DNA of 58,649 nucleotides from Cyanophora paradoxa (Eukaryota; Glaucocystophyceae; Cyanophorales; Cyanophoraceae). The notes beneath the pieces were generated by a model. It worked only from the letters and a program-made list of their open reading frames with translations, had not been told where the DNA came from and did not search any database. The translations under genes were made by a program, and so were the position numbers. The stretch lies in NCBI GenBank assembly GCA_004431415.1, contig QPMI01000135.1, positions 5,001 through 63,649 on the forward strand. The letters are read 5' to 3'. Positions 20,014-30,966 of the stretch are shown piece after piece; within the stretch, counting starts at the first letter, position 1, and every line of letters begins with the position of its first letter.

Positions 20014-20673
20014 GACGGCCGGCTCCGCGAAACGGCGCACGCGCGCCATGCTCTGCCCCGCCGCGTTCACGTCGTACGTCCGCCCGCCCATCGCCACGAT
20101 GCAGAAGTCGAAGCAGCCCTCGTTAAAGTCGCCGCCCTGGGGTACGTCCGAGTTGTAGGCGAAGAGGTCGAGCGCCCCGACGAGCTCCTTCTCCTTGGGC
20201 TTCTCCTTTTCCGCGTTCACGTCGTACGTCCGCCCGCCCATCGCCACGACGCAGACGTCGAAGCCGCCCTCGTTAAAGTCGCCGCCCTGGGGTACGGCCG
20301 AGTTGTAGGCGAAGAGGTCGAGCGCCCCGACGAGCTCCTTTTCCTTGGGCTTCTCCTTTTCCGCGTTCACGTCGTACGTCCGCCCGCCCATCGCCACGAC
20401 GCAGACGTCGAAGCCGCCCTCATTAAAGTCGCCGCCCTGGGGTACGGCCGAGTTGTAGGCGAAGAGGTCGAGCGCCCCGACGAGCTCCTTCTCCATGAGC
20501 TTCTCCTTCTCCGCGTCGGGCGCGGCGGCGAGGATCGACGCGACGGGAGGGAGCCGGGCCGAGTCCAGGCCGCCCGGGGCCGGTGCGCCGCAGGAGAAGA
20601 GCGCGCCGTCGCGACCGAAAAGCGCCGGGTCGATCATGTCGAGAGAGGACGCGACGGAAAGGGCCGAGCTCAT
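19975..20673 (-). CDS. Chimeric gene: three tandem copies of a 50-residue helicase module
   Basis: Encodes 232 aa in one frame. Residues 1-49 copy the N-terminus of the zinc-knuckle protein. The middle is three in-frame 150-base repeats (20065-20214, 20215-20364, 20365-20514), each starting AEKEK and containing LVGALDLFAYNS, then QGGDFNEGGFDVC, then VAMGGRTYDVN. The same module occurs once in the primase/helicase at 23461-23610. The last residues, VPRALFARFGFDS, match the C-terminus of that helicase. The flanks of the module (ARVR before, GRTYDVN to MARVR after) are also shared, which shows the source. Repeat copies are open and close to identical, so the expansion is recent or conserved. Function unknown; it has lost all helicase motifs. 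Confidence 0.75.
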   Translation of the reverse strand: MSSALSVASSLDMIDPALFGRDGALFSCGAPAPGGLDSARLPPVASILAAAPDAEKEKLMEKELVGALDLFAYNSAVPQGGDFNEGGFDVCVVAMGGRTYDVNAEKEKPKEKELVGALDLFAYNSAVPQGGDFNEGGFDVCVVAMGGRTYDVNAEKEKPKEKELVGALDLFAYNSDVPQGGDFNEGCFDFCIVAMGGRTYDVNAAGQSMARVRRFAEPAVPRALFARFGFDS

Positions 20674-21088
20674 GTTGCGAAGCTGCGAAACTTGAGAGTG
20701 AGGTTTCGGGGGCGGCGCGATCTTTTTTATAGTGCGGCGGGGCGCGAGAAAAATACCCGAAAAGGGAATCGCTCAGATGAGAGGGCGCATGCGAAGGCCT
20801 CGTTCGAACGGGCCCTGTCACGAGGGGGTAAGCGGAGGCGGGGGGAGGGGGGAGGGGAGGGCGGGGTACGCCGCACCTTTGGAGCGCGAACGGCCGGCTG
20901 CGAGCCCTGCGAGGGCGGAACGGGGCGGGGCGCCCGGGCCCCTCCCCCTCCCCTCCCCTCCCTCCCGCCCCCCGTACCCCCCACCCCCGAACACCGAGGG
21001 AAGAGGGAGCCGCACGCGTTCAGAGGTGCTCGCGTACAGGAGGGGGGTGCCTAGCTGTCGAATCCGAAGTGAGCAAAGAGGGCGCGGG
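20528..21088. repeat. Right copy of the ~560-base duplication
   Basis: See the left copy at 19454-20013. The offset is about 1,075 bases. Both copies carry the TATA box and the GC-rich leader. Confidence 0.85.
20722..20732 (-). promoter_or_regulatory. TATA box of chimeric gene
   Basis: CTATAAAAAAG on the minus strand, 50-60 bases before the ATG at 20673, inside the duplicated segment. Confidence 0.65.
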
Positions 21089-24000
21089 GGACGGCGATCC
21101 CCGTGAGCTCCTTCCCCTTGGGGCGGGCGCGCCACTCGAGCTGGATGCGGAGGGACGGCGCCCCGCGCCTCTCGAGCCAGTCGGCGACGAGGCCGAGGCC
21201 GGACCCGCTGCTGTTGCCGGGCTTGATGACGGCGACCTTGTTCGGGAGCCCCCGGAGCGTCACGGGGAGCTCCTCCCCGCTCGTCGGGTCCTTGGGCTTG
21301 AAGATCCCGTTGAGCTCCTTCTTGGTGAAACTGGCGGGGTCGGAGCGCGTCCCCGCGCCGGCGCGCCAGGCCTCGGCCAGGCGCCCCACGAACCAGCGCG
21401 CGTCCTCCTCGTCGACGCCGGGATCCGCCGCGGAGCGCGCCTCCGCCTCGGCGGCCCGCTCGCAGAGGGCGCGGAGGAGCTCCTCGAGCGCCGCCGGCGT
21501 CACCCGCGGCTCCGCCTCGGACTCGGCGCCCGCCCTCTCCTCCGCGTCGCACGAGTCCAGCAGGGCCGCGTGCACGCGCGCCGCCGCCGCGCGGATCGCC
21601 TCCTCGCCCCCCCCCATCCCCAGGAGCCGCCCGAGCAGCTCGTTGGGCTCCGCCGCCAGCGCCCGCGCCGCCGGCCCGTACCAGACAGAGGGGTGGAGCT
21701 CGGCGCGCTCGCGCAGGGGCCTGCGCTGCGGCAGCGGCCGCCCCAGCTCGACGATCGCGCTCATGGCGACGGCCGTCAGGTTCATCGCGGAGAAGAAGAG
21801 GCGGGCCCCGTGGCGGGTCCACCGGCGCGCGCCCGCGCCCTCCTCCGGCTCCGGGTACGTGACGGGCGGGAGGGGGGCGCGCTCCCCCGGGGCGGCCCCC
21901 GCGAGGAGCGCCTCGATGGCCTCCCGGTCGGCCTCCGCCGTCTCGTCCCCGCCCTCGCTCGCCCGATCGAGGCCGTCCGCCACGTCCGTCTCCTCCCCCC
22001 CCGCCGGCCGCCCCTCGCCCGCCCCCTCCCCCTCCTCGCCGTCCCCGCCCGGAGCCGCGCCCTCCTCCTCCCCCTCCTCCTCCTCCTCCGCCGCCGCCGC
22101 CGCCGCCTCGGGCTCCGGGTTCGACGCCTCGAAGAGCCGCCGGGACGCGTACTCGGTCTTGGCGTGGGCGCAGGTAACAAAGGCGAGGGCGAGGTAGTCC
22201 ACCACGAATCCCGCCCTCGACGCCGCCCTCTGGGTCACCCGCCGCCCGCCGACCTGTCGGCGCTTCGGGGGGCCCGCGAAGACGGCCGGCTTGAGGGGTA
22301 CGCCCGCCCAGATGGCCGCCCGCTTCAGGAGTCGGAGAAAGTGCTTCCCCACGGCCACCTCCAGCGTCGGTTCCTTGGCCAGATCGAAGAGCTCCTGGGC
22401 GCGCGCGCGGTACGCCCTGCACGCGGCCGCGTCGGCCCGGTCGGCCTGCTGGAGCAGGCCCGCCCGACCACAAAGTCCCGCCGGGTCGCGTGCTCGAAGA
22501 GCCGGTCCCGCTCCACCGCCGCCGCGAGGCGAGCGAGGTCCGCCGCGGGCCAGGCGTCCGGCGCGAACGAGTCGAGGAGCCCGAGGGGCGAGAGCTTCTC
22601 GACGACGAGGGCGCCGGGCGGCCGGGCCGCGGGCCCCGCCGGGGCCCGGGCCGCCGCCAGGGCGAGGAGGGCGAGGGCGCTCCGCCGCGTGTGCTGCTTG
22701 TCCACGCGCCCCGCCAGGAGCCCGTACCCCCCGTGCCTCCCGTAGACCGCCCCCCGCCCGTCGCGGTCGGCGAGGAAGGGGCCGGCGGCGGCGCCAAAGG
22801 CGCGGATCAGGGGGCGGAGGGAGGCGGGCGTCTCCTTGGCGTGCGCCTCGACCTCCGCGAGGCTGACGTCGGCGGGGTCGATGCGGAGGGCGCCGGCCAC
22901 GAAGCGCTTCCGGCACGCGAGCCTCTCCGCCTCGGTCACGGGCCACCGACCCAGCGCCGCCGGCGCCCTCCCGGCCAGCATGCTCTCCACGATGGCGCCC
23001 GTCCGGGGGTCCTCCTCCCCGAGGGTGGCGGCGGCGGCCACGGGGGTGTAGATCGCCGCCGAGCGCACGCGCGCGGCGAGGCCGTTCAGGAGCGAGGCGA
23101 CGGACTTGGGGAGCGGCTCGGCCTTCTCGACGAGCTCCAGGCCGCGCGCGTACCCCATCTTCCCGAACTTGGCGTCGAGGGCCTGGACGGTGCGCTGCCG
23201 GCTCCAGTTCAGGACGACGAGGCGGGCCGCCTGCATGCGGAGGAAGGCGAGGTCGGCCCGGGGGAGCCGGGCGCGGTCGCCCTCGACCCGCCCCGCATCT
23301 CGCGCTCCTCCTCGAGGCGCCGCTCGTAGACGGCCTCGACGCCGCCGACCGTCGCCCCCAGGGGCCCCAGGGCGGCCTCCTCCCGCGGCTCGCGCCCCGC
23401 GCACACGAAGACGTCCGGCTCCGCGACAGAGCGCACGCGCGCCATGCCCTGCCCCGCCCCGTTCACGTCGTACGTCCGCCCGCCCATCGCCACGATGCAG
23501 ACGTCGAAGCCGCCCTCGTTAAAGTCGCTGCCCTGGGGTACGGCCGAGTTGTAGGCGAAGAGGTCGAGCGCCCCGACGAGCGCCTTCTCCTTGAGCTTCT
23601 CCTTCTCCGCGTCGGGCGCGTCGGCGTAGATGAAGAGCGAGCTCAGGCGGCCGGCCTCGACCCGCGCGCGGAGGGCGGGGTGGGCGTGGAGGAGGGCGAG
23701 GGTGGCGAAGAGGGCGCGGCGGTCGTCGGCGGAGAGGACGACGCGCTTGCCGGCCAGGAGGTGCGCCGCGACGAGGAGCGGGGCGTACATCCAGGGGAGG
23801 AGGAGCGCCGCCCGCGCGTGCTCGCGGAGCCGGTGCAGGTACTGCACCACGAAGGGCTCCGGGGCCCCCCGCGCCCCCGCCGCCGCCGCGCCGGCCCCGA
23901 GGAAGAGGCCGACGTAGAAGTCGACGTCGGGCTGGGAGAGGTCCGCGTCGGCGATGACGAGGCGGTGCGCCTGGGCGAACAGGCTTCTGAATCGCGCGAC

Positions 24001-26649
24001 CGCCGCGCTGTGGCGCCCCTCCTTGGCCAGCGTCGTCGAGAGGGCCAGCGTGGCCAGCGCCTTGGCCCCTCGTCCACGACGACGACCTGGAAGGCGCCCT
24101 CGAGGCGCTGGATCGACTCGACGGTCGACATGAGCTGCGCGCTCGCCTGCGCCAGCTGCCCCGGCGTCATCTCCTTGTACGAGGTCCACGGCACCGCGCA
24201 GATCGCCGTGTAGCGCGTGTCCGCCAGGAGGAGCTCGTCGTGGATCCGCCCCGCGACGACGTAGAGGATCCTGAAGTGCTGGGGCAGGCCGTACGCGGCG
24301 GGGGACTTGCGCATCTCGGCGAGGAGGTGGACGATCGCCTGCGACTTGCCCGTACCCGTCTGCGCCGGAGGAAGAGCATGCCTCGCCGCGTGGCCGGCCC
24401 GCGGAGCGCCCCCTCGACCGCCTCCTTGTCCACCCACCGGCGCCGCGGGTCGCCGAGGTCGTTGGCGTCGTGGACGATGTCACGCCAGTCGAAGCCCCCG
24501 CCGGCGGGCCGCCCGAGGGGCTCGCGCAGGTCGGGGAGCGGGAGCGCGTCCAGCGCCTTCCGCGCCGCCTCCGGCACGAGCCCGCGGCGGATCGGCTCGC
24601 CGGACCAGTCCTTGGCCACGACCCGCTGGCGCAGCACCTCGATGATCGCGACGAGCTGCTCCCCGGCCTGCCCGCCGAGGGGCGGGAGGGCCTCCAGCCA
24701 GCCCTTCGGGCCCGCGGCGCCGAAGAGCGCGATGCCGGGGCCCCCGTTCGCCTCCAGCGCCCGCGCGACGAGGGCGCGCTGCACGGCGTCCTCCGCGGCG
24801 CGCAGCTCCGAGCCCAGCTCGGGGAGGAGGTCGAGGCGACGGGTGCGCCCTCGGGGCTCGCCGCCTTGCAGCCGGCGCACGGGAACGCCTTGACCTCGCG
24901 CGCCAGAACGTCGACGAGCACGCCCCCGCGCGCCCCGCCGCACTCGGCGCAGGGCGCGTCGACAGAGTAGACGCGGTCGTTGGTGCGGGGGACGACGGAG
25001 AAGGGGTACGGGAGGGTGCGGGCGGGCGGGGCGGCGCCGCCGCCGCGCGCCCCGTCCGCGATGCTCGAGAGGCACTCGCCGAGGGCCACGAGGGCCGCGT
25101 CGTCCGCCGCCTCCTCGGCCGGGTCCGCCCGCGCCCCGTCCCAGACGGGCCGCCCAAAGACGGGGCGCCGGGCGCAGTCCGAGTGGTTCTGGCCCCCGCA
25201 CCGGAACGCCACCATGCTCGCCCCCGGGAGGAGCTGCGAGACCGAGCAGAGGGTCCCGCGCCAGTCGTGCTCGACGCCGAGGTGGCACCGGGCGCCGCTG
25301 CCCGCCGCGGGGCTGACGCGAAACGTGACGTAGCGCCCGTCCTCCGAGCGCCCCACGAGTCGGACCTTGCGGGGCGCGCCCCGCCGATCGCGATGGTGCG
25401 GGGCGAGCTCCAGGGCCCGGAGCAGGGCCTCGGGCGCGCTGCCGGCGCCGCCCCGGGCCGGGCTCCCGTCCCGCCGACGCTTCCTGCTCGCGCCGCCGCC
25501 CTCGCGCGGGGCGCTCGGGGCCTCGGGGAGGGCCGGGAGGGCGGCCACGGCCTCCTCCGTCCCCACGCGCCGCTCCAGGTCGGCGAAGAGGCCGGAGAGA
25601 AAGGCCGAGATCTCCGGGGCGGGGCCGTCGCCGGCGATGAGGACCCGCTCCGCCGCCTCGCCGTCGGGCTCGATCAGGGCGTCGAGGTCGGGGCCCGAGA
25701 CGGCGACGGGGTACCGCCCCGTGAGCGGGTGGGGGTACTCGTCGAGGCGGAGGCCGCAGTTGGGGTTGAGCGGGGACCTGTCGATCGCCGCCACGATGCC
25801 GAGCACGTCCTCCTCGGAGAGGCCCGGCAGCCTGCGGAGCAGGGGTACGAGCGCCGTCTCCAGGAGGTCGTCCACGGAGTAGGCCCGGCCGCCGCCGGCC
25901 GCCGCCGGCTCCACCTGGCCGTCCGCCTTGACGCGCGCCCCGGGGGCCCGGACGAGCAGGGCGGGGTGGCGGAGGAGGACGTGGAAGCCCTTGAGGCCGC
26001 TGAAGGTGACGAGGCACTCGAGCGGCGCCTCGCCGGGCGCGGGGGGGTACGCCCCGCACGCCTTGGCGAGCCTGTACGCGGTCCCGGCCGGCTCCAGGAG
26101 GCGCGGCTCGGCGGCGAAGAGCTCGGCGAGGGTGCGCAGCGGGGCGGCCCTGGCGGCGAGGCCCTTCTTCTCCGAGGGCGCGATGCCGGCGGCGTCAAAG
26201 TCGAGGAATCCGGCGTAGACGCAGGCGGTCTGGGAGCCGTCGGGGCGGCGGACGGCGAGGGTGGAGGCGGCCTGGCAGAAGGCGCGCCGCGCCGCCGCGT
26301 CGACGAGGTCGCGGAGGGGGCGGCGGCGCCAGCGCTGGTTGAAGGGGTCGGGGAGGCCCGGGACGGCCGGCTTGACGAGGGCGTGGGCCTCCAGCCGGAC
26401 CCGGGCGGCGGCGGCGGCGGCGGCCGGCGCGACGTCGACCTCCATGGGCTCCGCCCCCGCCGAGCCCGCCGCGTCCACGCCCCCCGCCCCATCCTCGCCG
26501 ATTGCGACGGGGGCGGGGCCGAGGAGGTGGAGACGCGACGCGGGCCGGGCCGGGCGCGACGCCCGCCGGCGCCGCCTCCCGTTTCGGGGGCGACGCGCCG
26601 CCGGGAGACTCGACGGCGGCGACGACGAGGGAGACGCGACGGGAGGCAT
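21051..26649 (-). CDS. Primase fused to herpesvirus-type origin-binding helicase
   Basis: One gene of about 1,866 codons. N-terminal PriS-like primase: catalytic FLDFD (residues 148-152), FSGLKGFH (216-223), and IDRSPLNPNCGLRLDEYPH, which recalls eukaryotic primase small subunit. Cys/His-rich segments follow (about 25300-25100 and CAECGG/CAGC near 24930-24860), possibly zinc-binding. The SF2 helicase part has Walker A QTGTGKS (about 24350), Walker B VVVVDE (about 24085) and IADADLSQPDVDF (about 23950), the last typical of herpes origin-binding proteins (UL9 family) and their giant-virus relatives. The C-terminal 750 residues, with an acidic linker near 22080, are unassigned. The frame shifts near 24842, 24366, 24067, 23288 and 22460; each is repaired by one extra G or C in a run, and no other stops intervene. 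A TATA-like box lies 57-66 bases upstream. The gene probably acts in nuclear or factory DNA replication. Confidence 0.85.
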
Positions 26650-26705
26650 GATCGCGGGGTGCAGAGCTCGGCGAAGAGTGTGCGGATTCAGGCCCGCCCC
26701 GTCCC

Positions 26706-26715
26706 CTTTTTATCG
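26706..26715 (-). promoter_or_regulatory. TATA-like box of primase/helicase gene
   Basis: CGATAAAAAG on the minus strand, 57-66 bases before the ATG at 26649. Confidence 0.55.
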
Positions 26716-26840
26716 CGTCTCCGACGGCTGCGCCGAAACGGGGCCCGGAATCGCCGCGCCGCCTCGGGCGTACCCCCGCGGGGCGAGCCTAAAAGAGGGC
26801 GACCTGAGGGGTACCCCGTCAGCGTTGAGCCCGGGGAGAA

Positions 26841-27480
26841 ATGCAGGCGGGGGTACCCGCGCACCGGCTCATCGAGTACGATCGGGAGAGGGGGTCTCGC
26901 GCTGCGCGCTGGCGGTGGGCACGACGCCCGAGGGCCGGATCCGCTTCGAGACGATCGAGATGCCGCTCGGGCCGACCCCGAGGAGGACGAGGCGGCGCGG
27001 GAGCGGCACATCGACTTTGGCCTCGCCTGCTGCATCGCCTGGCGCTGCTTCCAGAACCGCGCCGCCGGGCCGCCGTCGCCGCTCCGCTGGACCGACGAGT
27101 GCCCCGTCTGCCTCGAGCCGGTGACGCGGCCCGTCTCCGAGGCGTGCGGTCACGTGATGTGCTACGGCTGCATGGTCCGCTGGAGGGCGGCGAGCTGCCC
27201 CGTGTGCCGCGCGCCGTGCCCCGTCGGAGGCGCCTACTTTGCCGCCGCCGAGCACGCCCGCCTCGCCCGGGAGGACCCGGGGTACGCCGCGCGGCTCGCC
27301 GCCGAGGCCGAGGGGACGCTGGGCTTCATGCCGGAACCGTTCCGGCGGCGATTCGCCAGCGTCGACTGGATGTCCTTCGGGGCCCCGCCGCCCGCCTCCC
27401 TCTCCTTTCCGTGCACGCGGTCCGCCGAGACGCCCTCCCGATCGGCGCTGCGCCCGGACGCTCAGCTCGTCGGTCGATAG
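26841..27480 (+). CDS. RING-finger protein, probable E3 ubiquitin ligase
   Basis: A canonical C3HC4 RING lies at 27100-27206: CPVCLEPV, then CGHVMCYGC, then CPVC. The protein is about 213 aa from the ATG at 26841. The frame must be shifted by one missing G near 26892 and another near 26970 to read through the N-terminal domain (ALAVGTTPEGRIRFETIEM) into the RING. Downstream of the RING lie a helical stretch (AEHARLAREDPGYAARLA) and a short tail. It is divergent from the primase/helicase gene with about 190 bases between the starts. RING ligases are frequent in large DNA viruses; substrate unknown. Confidence 0.8.
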
Positions 27481-27863
27481 GGGCAGAGGGGCGGGGCGCG
27501 CGGACCGGGGGCGCCCGGGGTAGCCGCGCGGGTACCCCCCGCTCCTGCAGCGGCAACGTATCCGTGTACCCACCGCGGCCTCGGCCTGCGTGGCGGGGGG
27601 GGGGTGAGGGCGGGGACGTTTGCGGGGGGCGCGGCGAGTCTCCAGGCGGGGGGGAGGGGGCGAGGAGGGGTACCTGGGCGAGAAGGGTGGGAGGGGGGAG
27701 TGGAGGGGGTGGGCGGCGGGCGGGGCGGGGCCCAGGCGCGGAGACGAAAGGGACCTGCGGGGGCGAGGGAAACAGGTCAGGATGGGGGGTACGGGGGGAG
27801 GAGAGGAGGGGGAGGGGAAAGGGGGGGGTGCCCGGATTCGGGCCGAGCCCTGCCCTCGGGGGG
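27481..27863. other. G-rich intergenic spacer
   Basis: No gene. It includes one GGCGAGTCTCC copy at about 27632 and several G runs that could form quadruplexes. Confidence 0.5.
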
Positions 27864-27870
27864 TATAAAT
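27864..27870 (+). promoter_or_regulatory. TATA box
   Basis: TATAAAT, 52-58 bases before the ATG at 27922; the clearest TATA box in the window. Confidence 0.7.
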
Positions 27871-27921
27871 GGGGGGCGCGCCCGGCCTCGTGCCACTCTC
27901 TCTCTCTCGAATCGAAACAAG

Positions 27922-28404
27922 ATGCCCCGCACCACCGCTCGCGTCGCGACCCGCGCCGCGGCCGGGGACGACGCGTCCGCGACCGTGACCCGCTGCCCCG
28001 TCGCCGCCATCGTCGCCATCCGCAAGTCGACCCGCGCCGCGTCCCGTCGCGCCGCGGAGCGGATCGCGCCCTGGCAGGTGCTGCACGTCGACCTGGAGAC
28101 GGAGGGGATGGTCAGGGCGCTGTCGCGTCTGAGCGCCAAGGAGCTGAGGCAGTTTCTGGGCGGCGAGCACGCACGGGAGCTCGCGGCCGCGACGCTGAAG
28201 CCCAGCCGCTGCCCCCACGCCGCCCGCCTCTTCGGTCTCCACCGGTCGACCCGCAACGCGTCCCGGCGCGCGCAGGAGCGCATGGCGCCGCGGGCCCTCT
28301 TCGCGGCGCCCCCGGAGCCGCAGGAGGGCTTCTGGCTCGCCTACGACGCCCTCTCCCTCGCCCTCGGCTCTCACAGCTGGCCGCCCGTCCCGCAGCGCGC
28401 GTAG
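27922..28404 (+). CDS. Small basic protein with a duplicated RKSTR-SRRA motif
   Basis: Encodes 160 aa with no family recognised. Two related segments lie 73 residues apart: IRKSTRAASRRAAERIAP (33-50) and LHRSTRNASRRAQERMAP (106-123), each preceded by a Cys-Pro pair and followed by a hydrophobic helix. This suggests an internal duplication of a basic, possibly nucleic-acid-binding domain. It is intronless, with a TATA box at the usual distance. Start chosen because it is the first ATG after the TATA box; the longer ORF upstream runs through G-rich spacer. Confidence 0.65.
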   Translation: MPRTTARVATRAAAGDDASATVTRCPVAAIVAIRKSTRAASRRAAERIAPWQVLHVDLETEGMVRALSRLSAKELRQFLGGEHARELAAATLKPSRCPHAARLFGLHRSTRNASRRAQERMAPRALFAAPPEPQEGFWLAYDALSLALGSHSWPPVPQRA

Positions 28405-28489
28405 CCGCGCCCCCCGCGCTCCGCCCGCAGCCCTGTCGAATTGAGGGGCCGATGAGTCCGAGAGGGGAGGGGCGGGGGGGGCGGGGCGG

Positions 28490-29945
28490 GGCGGGGCCCC
28501 AGGGGCGGCGGGGCGAGTCTCCCGCGCTCACCTCTACCCCCTCGCCGCCGCCGCCGTAGGCAGGGGGTACAGGGGTCGGTGGAGACTCGCCCCGCCGCCC
28601 CAGAAGGCTCGGGATCTGCGGGCGGGAAGAAGGGGCGCGGGTCAGGTCCCTCGGGGAGGCCGGCGAGTCTCCCGCGCTCACCTCTACCCCCCTTGCCGCC
28701 GCCGCCCGTAGCCAGGGGTACGGTGGCCAGTGGAGACTCGCCCCGCCGCCCCAGAAGGCTCGGGATCTGCGGGCGGGAAGACGGGGCAGCGGCTCAGGTC
28801 CCTCGGGGGAGGCCGGCGAGTCTCCCACGCTCACCTCTACCCCCCTCGCCGCCGCCGCCCGTAGCCAGGGGGTACGGGGCCGGTGGAGACTCGCCCCGCC
28901 GCCCCAGAAGGAGCGGGATCTGCGGGCGGGAAGACGGGGCGCGGGTCAGGCCCCTCGGGGGAGGCCGGCGAGTCTCCCGCGCGCACCTCTACCCCCCTTC
29001 GCCGCCGCCGCCGTAGCCAGGGGTACGGGGCCCGGTGGAAACTCGCCCCGTCGCCCCAGAAGGAGCGGGATCTGCGGGCGGGAAGAAGGACGCGAGTCAG
29101 GGTCCCCTGGGGAGGGGGCGGCGAGTCGCCCGCGCTCACCTCTACCCCCCCCCCCCCGCCGCCGCCTCCGTAGCCAGGGGTACGGGGGCCGGTGGAGACT
29201 CGCCCCGCCGCCCCTAGAGGGGGCGGGATCTGCGGGCGGGAAGACGGGGCGCGGGTCAGGGTCCCTCGGGGGAGGCCGGCGAGTCTCCCGCGCGCACCTC
29301 TACCCCCCTCGCCGCCGCCGCCGTGGCCAGGGGTACGGGGGGCGGTGGAGACTCGCCCCGCCGCCCCTAGAGGGGGCGGGATCTGCGGGCGGGAAGACGG
29401 GGCGCGGGTCAGGGTCCCTCGGGGGAGGCCGGCGAGTCTCCCGCGCTCACCTCTACCCCCCTCGCCGCCGCCGCCGTAACCAGGGGTACGGGGGAGGTGG
29501 AGACTCGCCCCGCCGCCCCAGAAGGCTCGGGATCTGCGGGCGGGGAAGAAGGGGCGCGGCTCAGGTCCCTGGGGGGAGGCCGGCGAGTCTCCCGCGCGCA
29601 CCTCTACCCCTCGCCGCCGCCGCCGCCGTAGCCAGGGGTACGGGGGCCGGTGGAGACTCGCCCCGCCGCCCCAGAAGGAGCGGGATCTGCGGGCGGGAAG
29701 AAGGGGGGCGGCTCAGGTCCCTTGGGGGGGGGCCGGCGAGTCTCCCGCGCGCACCTCTACCCCCCTCACCGCCGCCGCCGCCGTAGCCAGGGGTACGGGG
29801 CCGGTGGAGACTCGCCCGCCGCCCCAGAAGGAGCGGGATCTGCGGGGGGGAAGAAGGGGGGCGGCTCAGGTCCCTTGGGGGGGGGGAGTCTCCCGCGCTC
29901 ACCTCTACCCCCCTCGCTGCCGCCGCCGTAGCCAGGGGTACGGGA
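28490..29945. repeat. Array C: about ten 150-base units, each with a plus and a minus motif
   Basis: Each unit has GGCGAGTCTCCCGCG, a CACCTCTACCCCC segment, CGCCGCCGCCGTAGCC, GGGGTACGG, then GGTGGAGACTCGCCCCGCC and a CTGCGGGCGGGAAGA segment. The motif and its reverse complement therefore alternate, again plus before minus, with about 70-80 bases between them. Units can fold as large hairpins. Spacers are not unique, so this is not a CRISPR array. Confidence 0.88.
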
Positions 29946-30966
29946 GGCGGGTCGTCTGTCGCGCCACGCCGCTGCAAAGACGGTCAGGGTTCGTACGAGA
30001 GGCGAGGTGGGAAAGTACGCGCGATGCAAGAGAGTCCGTGCGGCCGCGGGGGACACTTCTTGCAGGCGGTATGCGCGCTCTGCGGGGCCGCCGGGGCGCC
30101 GCTCCGTCGCGTACGCGCGCGGCCAAGGGTCGCGACGCGTCGACGAGGCCTGCCGCCGACGCGTCGCGCGAGGCGCCCGATCGGGATCGAGAGCGCGAGG
30201 CCGGGAGCGGGCGGGGAGCGAACCCGTCGCGGCGGCGCGTCCCAGGCGTGTCAAGAGGCGCGGACTTTGGTGCACGGTGCTCGATCACGCTCCTGAGAGC
30301 GCTGCGCGACGAGGTCAGGTCAACCAACGCGTCCGGAGGCCGGCGGCGACGCACACGTCAACGAGGGCGCAAGGGATCCCCGCGGAGCTTCAGTAGATAG
30401 TCTGCGTGATCCCCGAGGTTCCGCCGAGCGTCAGAAGAGCGCCCGTGCCCGGCGACCTGTCCCGGCTGTCCGAGGCGAGAGCGGGCGGGGCGAACCTCGG
30501 AGCGCGCACGCTCGGACAATCCCCGACGACACGGACCGCTCAGTGGCGCGGCTCGCGTGCGGCATCTCTTTGATCTGTGCTAGAAACCGGTACCGCGGCG
30601 CGCCTCGACGTTGATCGCACACTGGCCGATCGGCCGGGCTACTCCGCGAGTGCGCGTACACGCTGCTGGGCAAGCTGGGATGCGTGGTGGTGTGCGAGGA
30701 TGATGGGAGTCGATCCGTGCCCGGCTCGCCGGCTGCTGCTGCTGCTGCAAGTCGTTGTTTTTTTTCCTCGAGACCAGCTGTACCCCATTGCAACTGCGAC
30801 AACGTGAACGTCGACGTCAACGTTCTAGTTACCGTGGCCCGCGGCGCCCGGCGCCCGGGCCGCACCGGTACTACCGGGCCAACGTACGGTATACCGGCCC
30901 GGCGCCGGCGGGTATGCAATGCTATGCATACGTTTACCATGCACGCGTATACGTACGTATACGCGT
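29946..30966. other. Unresolved region
   Basis: Overlapping ORFs on both strands (for example 29905-30354 on the minus strand) with basic composition. No family, splice model or promoter is convincing. A plus-strand stretch near 30040-30090 has several Cys and His codons but no recognised spacing. Confidence 0.35.

Noticed and set aside
21051-26649. Primase/helicase as a pseudogene or as a set of programmed frameshifts
   Set aside because: Five shifts, all one missing G or C in short runs, with intact motifs and no other stops; neither decay nor programmed shifting explains this as well as miscalled runs.
25183-27480. 765-codon plus-strand ORF opposite the primase gene
   Set aside because: Antisense shadow of the primase up to 26649; only its last part (from about 26970) is the real RING gene frame.
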